Source: Acidimicrobiia bacterium
GTDB taxonomy: Bacteria > Actinomycetota > Acidimicrobiia > Acidimicrobiales > Poriferisodalaceae
Assembly (NCBI GenBank): GCA_022820925.1
Contig: JAJEEO010000014.1
Span: 124,001 to 188,000 of the forward strand
Direction: 5' to 3'
Length of the DNA: 64,000 bases
Positions 11,344 through 22,317 of the stretch are shown here, one piece after another (positions within the stretch are counted from its first letter, which is position 1; every line of letters starts with the position of its first letter). The position numbers and the translations under genes are program-made. The notes under the pieces are model-generated. The model had not been told where the DNA came from, did no database searches, and worked only from the letters and a program-made list of their open reading frames with translations.

Positions 11344-12158
11344 GGCGCCCCCGGCTCGTCGGCTGGTGCGTCGGCGCCGTCGCCGGCGTCATCAGCAGAG
11401 GCGAACGCGGGCAGGCGGCGCTCGTGGAACTCGACGGGCGGCGTGCGCGACTGACGATTGCGCTTCATCCGCAGGTTGAGCGCTTCCACCAGCACGGCGA
11501 AGCCCATGGCGAAGTAGATGTAGCCCTTGGGGATGTGGAACTCGGCGCCTTCGGCCACCAGCGACATGCCGATGAGCAGCAGGAACGCCAGCGCCAGCAT
11601 CTTCACCGTCGGGTGCTTGCCCACGAAGCGCATCACCGGGCCTGACGACCACAGCATCACGCCGACGGAAATGACCACCGCAGCGATCATCACGCCCACC
11701 CGGTCGGCCATGCCCACCGCGGTGATGACCGAGTCGAGGCTGAACACCAGGTCCAGCAGCAGGATCTGGATGATGACCCTGGCGAACGTGGCACCTGCCC
11801 GGTCGCCAGCGTCATCGTGGTCGTCGCCTTCCAGCTTGTGGTGGATCTCGAACGTGGCCTTGCCCAGCAGGAACAGCCCGCCGCCCAGCAGAATCAGATC
11901 TCGCCCCGATAGCTCGTGGCCGAACACCGAGAACAGCGGTGTCGTGAGCCGCACGATCCACGAAATGCCCAGCAGCAGGAGCACCCGCATGCCCATGGCC
12001 AGCGACAGGCCCACCACGCGGGCGCGCTCGGCTTCCTTGCCGCCCAGCCGTCCGGCCAGAATCGAGATGAAGATCACATTGTCGATGCCGAGCACGATCT
12101 CGAGCACCGTCAGCGTGACCAGCGAGATCCAGACCTCAGGATTCGCGACCCATTCCAC
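11340..12158 (-). CDS. TerC family integral membrane protein
   Basis: This is a 272-residue polytopic membrane protein with about seven hydrophobic helices. The TerC hallmark acidic motifs are present: GIDNVIFISIL in the first helix pair and DLVFSLDSVITAVGMADR in the middle. An acidic cytoplasmic loop (HHKLEGDDHDDAGD) separates the halves. Known relatives are linked to manganese or tellurite efflux and metal loading of exported proteins. That role is established for the family and only inferred here. The C-terminus after residue 230 is basic and then acidic, low-complexity, probably cytoplasmic. It overlaps the convergent flavin-fold gene by four bases. Confidence 0.92.
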   Translation of the reverse strand: MEWVANPEVWISLVTLTVLEIVLGIDNVIFISILAGRLGGKEAERARVVGLSLAMGMRVLLLLGISWIVRLTTPLFSVFGHELSGRDLILLGGGLFLLGKATFEIHHKLEGDDHDDAGDRAGATFARVIIQILLLDLVFSLDSVITAVGMADRVGVMIAAVVISVGVMLWSSGPVMRFVGKHPTVKMLALAFLLLIGMSLVAEGAEFHIPKGYIYFAMGFAVLVEALNLRMKRNRQSRTPPVEFHERRLPAFASADDAGDGADAPADEPGAP

Positions 12159-12247
12159 GAGCGCACACGCTAGAGCGAGCGCCCGACGCCGTCGCCGCTA
12201 CTCAGGGATCCCGACTCGATGCACCGGTCGACTCTTATCAAGCCCTG

Positions 12248-12290
12248 AACTACTAATTTGACATCAATTGTAAATCAATTGGTATATCAC
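12248..12290. repeat. 43-bp AT-rich direct repeat, copy 1 (downstream of fic)
   Basis: The sequence begins AACTACTAATTTGACATCAA and matches copy 2 at 13763-13805 at 41 of 43 positions; weaker similarity continues about 14 bases further. It contains two CAATTG palindromes (12265-12270 and 12276-12281) spaced 11 bp, one helical turn. It also has a TTGACA hexamer on the plus strand. Its base composition is far below that of the flanking genes. Confidence 0.9.
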
Positions 12291-12309
12291 ACATGTGATT
12301 CGCCTCGGT

Positions 12310-12331
12310 CAACTCAACCGGAACCGAGTTG
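12310..12331. terminator. possible hairpin after fic
   Basis: CAACTC (12310-12315) pairs with GAGTTG (12326-12331) across a 10-base loop, just past the fic stop. An alternative CTCGGT/ACCGAG pairing overlaps it. There is no strong U-tract, so it may be only a weak transcription stop. Confidence 0.3.
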
Positions 12332-12334
12332 CCG

Positions 12335-13708
12335 TCAGTCTTCAGACTTGCCAAGGCCACGAATGCGATCGACTAAGTCAGGCACGGGCAGGAATCGGTA
12401 CGACTTGCCGTCGCGCCGCATGGCCAGGAGGCCGAGCGCGGCAAGTCCGAGCAGATCGGTTCGAGCCGTCTGGTAAGTGACGGAATGTTTCCGTTGATGT
12501 CCTGCGATCAGAAAATCGGCGTTGGCATCGCGCAGCGCCGTCGCCAGCACGGAACGCTGTCGGTGGTTGACTTCGGCTCTCCCGGCGAGCATCTCTTCGA
12601 CCTCGCGGACTTCTTCTCGCTTGGCTTGCAGATACGCGCGGAGCTCGTCGATTGCACGTTCAATGATGTCGAGCTGGTACAGCACGAAGTGCGTGAGGTC
12701 GTTGCTGTCAGTCTCCGTGTAGAGGAATGACCGCGCGTACTTGGCTGGCGCCAGGCGCAGGATCGAGGAGACCGTGAGAAACTCGGCGAGCCAGTACTTC
12801 GAGCGCAACATCGACCAGTAGAAGAGCGAACGAGCTAGTCGACCGTTTCCATCGACGAAGGGATGGTCGTAGGCAAGCCAGAAGTGCAGAGCGATGGCGC
12901 GCACGACTGGATGCACAAATCCGTTATCCGACTCGCCGTTGGCGAATGCACACATTGCCTCCATTCGCCCAGGCAATTCGCTTGCGCGAGGCGGAGTATG
13001 CAGTCGCTGCTCATCGTGCGAGCCGTCGGGCCATGACACCCAGACGCGAGTCTCGTCCTCTCTCTGGATACGACCTGCGTCTGCCGGATCGTCTATGGCG
13101 TCCACGACAAGAACGCGGTGCAATTCACAGATCGTCTCGGTCGTCAGGGGCAGCTCGTCCCGGGCCAGATCACGCACTCGGGAAATCGCTCGATAGTTGT
13201 TGAGAATCATCTGCTCGCTGCGATCACGGGGCGGACGGTCGGTGAGCAGCATTCGCTTCGCCTCAGAGCGAGTCGAACTGGCTCCCTCGAGTTGACTCGA
13301 AGCGATCGCTTCCTCGATGAGCGAGCTGACGATGTACCGGTCTCGATTCCCAGCGGCTACAGAAGGCTCATCTGCCAGCACATCTCCTGCCGCGGCCTGA
13401 TCTATGCGGTGCAACGACTCCCAAACGGCGTCGACCATGCAGATGCCAAACCGAGTTCCATCGACACCCGTGAGAGGCATGAGTCGCCAGAGCGCACGCC
13501 GGCTCAGCCACGTACTCAGCCACCAGTCTTCGTGCGTGAGTCCGTCAGGCGGCTTACTGCGGCGCATTTCGTCCCAGTGGAGGTAACGGCCTTTGGCGTC
13601 TGTGGGCCTGCCTTGCTCCACGATCCGGTGAAATCCGTCCGCCCTGCCATCTGCCAGAACCTCTTCCAGCAGTGCGTCTGCAGCGGGAGGTGTCTGTGGG
13701 ATCTTCAC
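12335..13708 (-). CDS. Fic family protein (probable AMPylase)
   Basis: This is a 457-residue Fic/DOC-fold enzyme predicted to transfer AMP or another phosphate-containing group from a nucleotide to a protein hydroxyl. The complete catalytic loop HPFVDGNGRLAR is present, with His as base, acidic metal ligand and phosphate-binding Arg. SSQLEG in the N-terminal third matches the (S/T)xxxE(G/N) inhibitory helix of class II Fic proteins. The start GTG 13708 gives VKIPQTPP, the usual N-terminus of the family; a TTG 14 codons upstream is less likely. The C-terminal HQRKHSVTYQTARTDLLGLA looks like a winged helix, often present in Fic regulators. The gene stands alone between two 43-bp direct repeats, with no antitoxin partner. 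Confidence 0.92.
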   Translation of the reverse strand: MKIPQTPPAADALLEEVLADGRADGFHRIVEQGRPTDAKGRYLHWDEMRRSKPPDGLTHEDWWLSTWLSRRALWRLMPLTGVDGTRFGICMVDAVWESLHRIDQAAAGDVLADEPSVAAGNRDRYIVSSLIEEAIASSQLEGASSTRSEAKRMLLTDRPPRDRSEQMILNNYRAISRVRDLARDELPLTTETICELHRVLVVDAIDDPADAGRIQREDETRVWVSWPDGSHDEQRLHTPPRASELPGRMEAMCAFANGESDNGFVHPVVRAIALHFWLAYDHPFVDGNGRLARSLFYWSMLRSKYWLAEFLTVSSILRLAPAKYARSFLYTETDSNDLTHFVLYQLDIIERAIDELRAYLQAKREEVREVEEMLAGRAEVNHRQRSVLATALRDANADFLIAGHQRKHSVTYQTARTDLLGLAALGLLAMRRDGKSYRFLPVPDLVDRIRGLGKSED

Positions 13709-13762
13709 GGCGCGGCTTTCGTCGGGACAAGAATGGCAGCATCGACGCAATGCGGATGAGCC

Positions 13763-13805
13763 AACTACTAATTTGACATCAATTGTAACTCAATTGGTAT
13801 GTCAC
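13763..13805. repeat. 43-bp AT-rich direct repeat, copy 2 (upstream of fic)
   Basis: This is the second copy of the element at 12248-12290, 1515 bp away in the same orientation. The CAATTG pair is at 13780-13785 and 13791-13796. It lies 54 bases upstream of the fic start codon, where the fic promoter should be, so it may double as an operator. Read on the minus strand, TTGAGT and TAGTAG are separated by 17 bases, a weak promoter candidate. Confidence 0.9.
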
Positions 13806-13866
13806 GCGTGTAGTTCGGCGGGCTGGGCAACGCTTGAGCTGTGGCTGATCCGACGGCGCGTCGCGC

Positions 13867-14757
13867 TCAGCGAGTGTCGTCAGCGTGGTTGGAGTACGCG
13901 GCCCACCAGGCGTCGAGGCGGCGGCGCACCTCGGCGTCGCCGAGCTCGCCTTCGGCGCGGCGCAGCTCCAGCAGGAACTTCATGGCCCGGCCGACCTCGG
14001 GGCCGGGCGACAGCCCCAGGCGGGCCATCACTTCGTCGCCGTTCATCTCGGGGCGCAATTCCTTGTGAGCCTGCTCGCGGGCCAGCCGGGCGATGCGCAC
14101 CTCGAAGCGGTCGAGCGCGTCGTGCAAGGCCTCGATCCGCTGCACGTTGCGCGACGTGCAGTCGCTGCGCACCATGTCGTTCAGATCGCCCAGCAGGGGC
14201 CCGGCGTCGCGGGCATAGCGCCGCACCGCCGCATCGGTCCAGCCGGTGTCATAGCCCTTGAAGCGACCCGACAGGTGCACCAGCCGCGACACCTCCTCAG
14301 TCAGTTCGCGGCTATAGCCCATCTGGGGCATGCGGCGGCGGGTCATCTTGGCCCCGACGGCCTCGTGGTTGCGGAACGTCACCCCGCTGTGGGTGATCTC
14401 GCGGGTCAGCGGCTTGCCGATGTCGTGGAAGAGCGCCCCCAGCCGTACCCGTAGCCGGGGCGGGCTCTGGGCCACGACGGCGATCGTGTGCGCCAGCACG
14501 TCCTTGTGGCGATGGATCGGGTCCTGCTCCAGCGCCAGCGCCGGCAGCTCGGGCAGATGCTCGTCTGCCCAGCCGCTGTCGACCAGCTCCCACAGGCCTT
14601 GGCGCGGGTCGTCGACCACCAGCACGCTGTTCAGCTCGTCGCAGGGCAGCACGGCGCCGGCGTCGAGCTCCAGCTCGTCGACATCGGCGCCATCGTGCGC
14701 GCTGTGTGCGCTGTCGGGCGCGCGCTGCGGGGTGGTCATGCCCCCATGATGCAGCAC
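13867..14757 (-). CDS. HD domain protein related to the C-terminal half of CCA-adding enzymes
   Basis: This predicted metal-dependent phosphohydrolase has 296 residues. The start GTG 14757 has GGAGGG nine bases upstream. The HD signature is complete: HRHKDVLAHT, GALFHDIGKP and FRNHEAVGAK. The following helices (AVRRYARDAGPLLGDL, VRSDCTSRN, RIARLAREQ, LRPEMNGDEVM) closely resemble the post-HD part of actinobacterial PcnA-type tRNA nucleotidyltransferases. There is no nucleotidyltransferase (GGxVRD) domain, so it cannot add CCA by itself. Probable roles are 2',3'-cyclic phosphate or nucleotide hydrolysis; this is inference. It lies divergently from dnaE. Confidence 0.85.
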   Translation of the reverse strand: MLHHGGMTTPQRAPDSAHSAHDGADVDELELDAGAVLPCDELNSVLVVDDPRQGLWELVDSGWADEHLPELPALALEQDPIHRHKDVLAHTIAVVAQSPPRLRVRLGALFHDIGKPLTREITHSGVTFRNHEAVGAKMTRRRMPQMGYSRELTEEVSRLVHLSGRFKGYDTGWTDAAVRRYARDAGPLLGDLNDMVRSDCTSRNVQRIEALHDALDRFEVRIARLAREQAHKELRPEMNGDEVMARLGLSPGPEVGRAMKFLLELRRAEGELGDAEVRRRLDAWWAAYSNHADDTR

Positions 14758-14939
14758 TGCGGACGGCCCTCCAACCGAGATTTCTGGGATTTCCTGCGGC
14801 GCACGCCGCGTGTCGGCTGCGGGTTCGCGCCGCGTCGAGGCGGCGGGTCTATGTTCGACAGACGGGCCGAATCGGGCCGTGAGCGAGACAGCCCGTCAGC
14901 ACACCAACCCGCCGACACATCCCCAAGGAGCAGCGCAGC

Positions 14940-18500
<3,561 letters not shown>

Positions 18501-18667
18501 CCGGCGGTATCAAGCAATCTCGGCCGGCGGGCACACAAGCAGCAGGATTCCCGCCGCGATCCCTCAGCCATGAGCGAGCCAGACCACTAGTCTTTCCCGG
18601 TGGCTGCGAGCGCAGCCGGCCCCAACGCCGCGGCATCGGCCGCTGAACAGCTTCTGCAGGAGAACTC

Positions 18668-18847
18668 ATGAGCGACGCCGATACCCGCAAGGTCGACGGA
18701 CGGGCGATCGAGGACCCGCACAAGATGATGGTCCCGTTCGCGAAGTTCAAGAGCTTCCAGTTCGCCGACAAGCTGTGGGTGCTGGGCGGGCTGCTGTTCC
18801 TGATCATCCTGATCAACATCGTCTTCTCCGGCGGAACCGGGGGCTAG
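18668..18847 (+). CDS. small single-pass membrane protein, 59 residues
   Basis: ATG 18668 is preceded by AGGAG (18658-18662, five-base spacer) and the frame ends at TAG 18845. The product has a charged N-terminal 35 residues (MSDADTRKVDGRAIEDPHKM...) and one hydrophobic helix, LWVLGGLLFLIILINIVF, then a GGTGG tail. It sits between dnaE and thrS on the same strand. I do not recognise a family. The codon pattern, ribosome site and clean helix make it a credible gene, probably inserted N-in/C-out, function unknown. Confidence 0.65.
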   Translation: MSDADTRKVDGRAIEDPHKMMVPFAKFKSFQFADKLWVLGGLLFLIILINIVFSGGTGG

Positions 18848-18908
18848 TCGCCGCTGCATGCCGCAAATTCACTGGCACTCGGCGTGCAGAGGCTAGGAAA
18901 CTGTCCAG

Positions 18909-20945
18909 ATGAGCGGCAGCATCGGCGAAGACTCGAGTGACGCCCCCAGCGGGCGCGCAGCGGTCACGGTCGTGCTGCCCGACGGGCACCACCGTGAGTT
19001 CGCCGGCGGCGCAACCGGCGCCGATCTTGCCGCGTCGCTGGGACGGCGTGCGGCGAAGGACGCATTGATCGCCGTTGCCGACGGCGAGCAGCTCGACCTG
19101 AACCGACCCCTGCCAGACGGCGCTTCGGTGTCGCTGGTGTTCCCCTCCTCGGACGAGGGGCTCGAAGTGCTGCGCCACTCGACCGCCCACGTGCTGGCGC
19201 AGGCGGTGCTGCGGCTGTACCCGGGCGCCACGTTCTCGATCGGGCCGCCGATCACCGACGGCTTCTACTACGACTTCGACCTGGGCCTCGACGAAGCAGG
19301 GCGGCCGCGCACATTCTCCGACGACGATCTCGAGGCGATCGAAGCCGAGATGCGGGCCATCGTGGCCGCACGCCAGCCGTTCATCCGAGCCGAGGTGGAC
19401 CGGGCTGCTGCCGATGAGCTGTTCGCTGCCCATCCCTACAAGATCGAGATCCTCGACGGCGAGGCCGACGATCCTGCGTCGGGCCCCGAAGGCGGGGTGA
19501 TCACCACCTACCGCAACACCGACGAGTTCGTCGACCTGTGCCGCGGCCCCCACGTGCCCGACACCGGTCGGCTGGGTCACTTCAAGCTGATGCGGGTGGC
19601 GGGCGCGTACTGGCGGGGCGACGAGAACCGCCAGATGCTCCAGCGCATCTACGGCACCGCGTGGGGCTCCAAGGCCGAGCTGGCTGCGCACCTCGAACGG
19701 CTGGAAGAGGCGGCCAAGCGTGACCACCGACGGCTCGTGACCGATCTGGACTTGCTGAGCTTCCCCGCCGAGCTGGGCGGCGGGCTGGCCGTGTGGCACC
19801 CCAAGGGCGCGGTGGTCCGCAAGCTCATGGAGGACTACAGCCGCGATCGCCACGAGGCGGGCGGCTACGAGTTCGTGTACACCCCGCACCTGGCCAATGC
19901 CCAGCTGTTCGAGACCTCAGGCCACCTCGACTTCTACGCCGAGGGCATGTACCCGCCGATGGAGATGGACAACGGCCTCTACTACCCCAAGCCGATGAAC
20001 TGCCCGATGCACTGCCTGATCTTCAATCAGCGGCAGCGCTCGTACCGGGAGCTGCCGCTGCGGCTGTTCGAGCTCGGCACCGTGTACCGCTACGAGCGCT
20101 CAGGCACCTTGCACGGGCTCATGCGCATCCGGGGGTTCACCCAGGACGACAGCCACCTGTACGTGGCGCCCGAGCAGCTGCCCGATGAGATCGAGCGACT
20201 GCTCGACTTCGTGCTGTCGGTGCTGAACGCGTTCGGCTTCGAGGACTTCGAGTTCAAGCTGTCCACCCAGGATCCCGACAAGTACGTGGGCGAGGACGAG
20301 GGCTGGGAACGGGCGACGGCTGCGCTGCGGGCCGCCTTGGACCGGCGCGGCCACGACTACATGGAAGCCGAGGGCGAGGCAGCGTTCTACGGGCCGAAGA
20401 TCGACATTGACGTGACCGATGCGATCGGGCGCTCGTGGCAGCTGTCCACTATCCAGGTCGACTTCAACCTGCCCGAGCGATTCAACCTGCGCTACACCGG
20501 CGCCGACGGCGAGGTGCACCGGCCGATCATGATCCACCGGGCGCTGTTCGGATCGATCGAGCGGTTCTTCGGTGTGCTGGTGGAGCACTACGCGGGCGCG
20601 TTCCCGCCGTGGCTGGCGCCGACCCAGGCGGTGGTGCTGGGCGTGCGCGCCGATCACGACTCGTTCGCTTCCTCAGTCGTGGCCCAGCTCGCCGCGGCCG
20701 GCTTCCGGGCCGAGACCGTGCCGGCAGATGATCCTCTCGGGGCACGCATCCGGCGGGCCAAGCTGGGAAAGGTGCCCTATGTGCTGGTGGTGGGCGACGA
20801 CGACGTGGCGGCGGGCACCGTGGGCGTGAACCCCCGCGGCCAGAAGGTGCGCCGCGACGTGCCGCTATCGGAATTCATCGCGCAACTGACGGACGAAGCA
20901 GACAGCAAAGCCACCGATGTCGGCGGCGCAAGCGACGTGACGTGA
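18909..20945 (+). CDS. thrS: threonine--tRNA ligase
   Basis: This enzyme charges tRNA-Thr with threonine and has 678 residues. Domains run TGS (about 20-80, LPDGHHREFAGGATGADLA), second additional (editing) domain with HSTAHVLAQAV near 90 and its later partner motif, and the class II catalytic core. Core motifs include MNCPMHCLIF (zinc-ligand Cys near 362), motif 2 RYERSGTLHGLMRIRGFTQD, AFYGPKIDIDV, and motif 3 HRALFGSIERF. The C-terminal anticodon-binding domain is LAPTQAVVLGVRADHDSF to VGVNPRGQKVRRDVPLSEF. The GTG of the next gene overlaps its stop codon (GTGA at 20942-20945), so the two are likely cotranslated. No T-box leader is visible upstream. Confidence 0.96.
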   Translation: MSGSIGEDSSDAPSGRAAVTVVLPDGHHREFAGGATGADLAASLGRRAAKDALIAVADGEQLDLNRPLPDGASVSLVFPSSDEGLEVLRHSTAHVLAQAVLRLYPGATFSIGPPITDGFYYDFDLGLDEAGRPRTFSDDDLEAIEAEMRAIVAARQPFIRAEVDRAAADELFAAHPYKIEILDGEADDPASGPEGGVITTYRNTDEFVDLCRGPHVPDTGRLGHFKLMRVAGAYWRGDENRQMLQRIYGTAWGSKAELAAHLERLEEAAKRDHRRLVTDLDLLSFPAELGGGLAVWHPKGAVVRKLMEDYSRDRHEAGGYEFVYTPHLANAQLFETSGHLDFYAEGMYPPMEMDNGLYYPKPMNCPMHCLIFNQRQRSYRELPLRLFELGTVYRYERSGTLHGLMRIRGFTQDDSHLYVAPEQLPDEIERLLDFVLSVLNAFGFEDFEFKLSTQDPDKYVGEDEGWERATAALRAALDRRGHDYMEAEGEAAFYGPKIDIDVTDAIGRSWQLSTIQVDFNLPERFNLRYTGADGEVHRPIMIHRALFGSIERFFGVLVEHYAGAFPPWLAPTQAVVLGVRADHDSFASSVVAQLAAAGFRAETVPADDPLGARIRRAKLGKVPYVLVVGDDDVAAGTVGVNPRGQKVRRDVPLSEFIAQLTDEADSKATDVGGASDVT

Positions 20946-22117
20946 AGGCGCTGGTCTTCGAGCGCAAGGAGCTGCGGTTCGCTGCGGCGATGGCGGCGGG
21001 CAAGCTCAAGCCGGGCTCGGGAGCGGGCGTAGGCCCGTTGCGCTTGACCGAGATGGACCCGCCGGAACTGCCCGGCGACGGCTGGCAGTACGTGCGGCCG
21101 GCGCTGTCGGGCATCTGCGGCTCCGACCTGGCGACCGTGGACGGCAAGGTGTCGCGCTATTTCGAGCCGCTGGTGTCGTTCCCGTTCGTGCCGGGCCATG
21201 AGGTGGTGGGCTACACAGACGACGGCACCAGGGTGGTGCTCGAGGCAGTGCTGGGTCACGAGGCCCACGGCTATGCCCCGCCGTGGCCCGACGCTGCCCC
21301 CGCCGACGGCGACGACTACAGCCACCTGATCGGCGGCCAGATCGAGGCCGGTCTGCAGACCGGTTCGTGTGCGTCCACCGGGGGCGGCTGGTCGGAGCAG
21401 TTCGCTGCGCACGAGTCCCAACTGCATTCGCTGGGATCGCTGGGGCCCGAGGACCTCTCCGACGGTGCCGCTGTGATGATCGAGCCGACGGCGGCCGGCG
21501 TGCACGCGGCGCTGCGGTCGGGCGTGACAGACGGCGGCACGGCGGCGGTGATCGGCGCCGGCACGATGGGCTTGGTGGCGGTGGCGGCGCTGCGCCAGTG
21601 CACCGGTGTTGCGGCGATCGTGGTAGGCGCCCGCTACAGCCACCAGCGCCGCCTGGCCCGAGAGCTCGGCGCCGACCTGGCGGTGTCGCCCGACGAGCTG
21701 GGCCGAGCCGTACGGCGAGCTGCCGGCACCCGGGTGATCGGCGAGACGCTGGGCTCAGGCACCCACGTGACGATCGACGCCGTGGCCTCATCGCAGTCGT
21801 TGACCGACGCCATCGCTCTCACCCGCCCCCGCGGCCGCGTGGTGGTGCTGGGCATGCCCGCCAACGTCGAGCTGAACCTGTCTGCCCTGTGGCACCGCGA
21901 GACCGAGCTGGTCGGTGCGTATTGCTACGGCACCGAGCCGAGGCTCGACGGGGGCCACACCTTCGAAGCCGCGATCAAGCTGGTGCGCGACTGCAACCTC
22001 GAACGCCTGGTGTCCGAGCTGTACCCGCTCGAGGACTACCGCAACGCCATCGAACACGCCGCCAACGCCGGCGCCCGAGGCTCAGTCAAGATCGCCTTCG
22101 ACCTCCGCGACAACTGA
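20942..22117 (+). CDS. zinc-type alcohol dehydrogenase family (MDR) protein
   Basis: This is a 391-residue medium-chain dehydrogenase. The catalytic-zinc motif is SGICGSD near 57-63 and the next ligand region is PGHEVVGY. The nucleotide-binding fold has AVIGAGTMGLVAVAAL near 202. The four-cysteine structural zinc site of classical ADHs is absent: the corresponding region reads TGSCASTGGGW with one Cys. It resembles the threonine/sorbitol dehydrogenase branch; the substrate is unknown. Its start lies inside the thrS stop, so expression probably follows thrS. An inverted repeat GGAAAC/GTTTCC lies 20 bases downstream (22137-22163) and may end or regulate transcription. Confidence 0.85.
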   Translation: MKALVFERKELRFAAAMAAGKLKPGSGAGVGPLRLTEMDPPELPGDGWQYVRPALSGICGSDLATVDGKVSRYFEPLVSFPFVPGHEVVGYTDDGTRVVLEAVLGHEAHGYAPPWPDAAPADGDDYSHLIGGQIEAGLQTGSCASTGGGWSEQFAAHESQLHSLGSLGPEDLSDGAAVMIEPTAAGVHAALRSGVTDGGTAAVIGAGTMGLVAVAALRQCTGVAAIVVGARYSHQRRLARELGADLAVSPDELGRAVRRAAGTRVIGETLGSGTHVTIDAVASSQSLTDAIALTRPRGRVVVLGMPANVELNLSALWHRETELVGAYCYGTEPRLDGGHTFEAAIKLVRDCNLERLVSELYPLEDYRNAIEHAANAGARGSVKIAFDLRDN

Positions 22118-22317
22118 ATCTCTCAGGTAGTTCATAGGAAACCCTCAGCCGGATGACGTTTCCCTGACATAGGCGCGCCATTACGGTGCGGCGCTCAGCC
22201 TCCGATCACAGCCTGGGGTGAGTTTCGCTCCGCACTGTGACCGGGGGCTGTTGTGATTTCACATCCCCCATCAGAGACCGTGGCCCAGCCGCTGTGTCTC
22301 AAGGAGCGCGTCCCCCC

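Noticed and set aside
12258-12476. Similar short peptides starting MTSIV at 12258 and 13773
   Set aside because: Both begin with TTG inside the 43-bp repeat; their likeness is due to the repeated DNA and vanishes just after it. No ribosome site is seen.
22137-22163. GGAAAC/GTTTCC inverted repeat
   Set aside because: It has six-base arms and a 15-base spacer with no U-tract; this can occur by chance. It is not listed as a feature.
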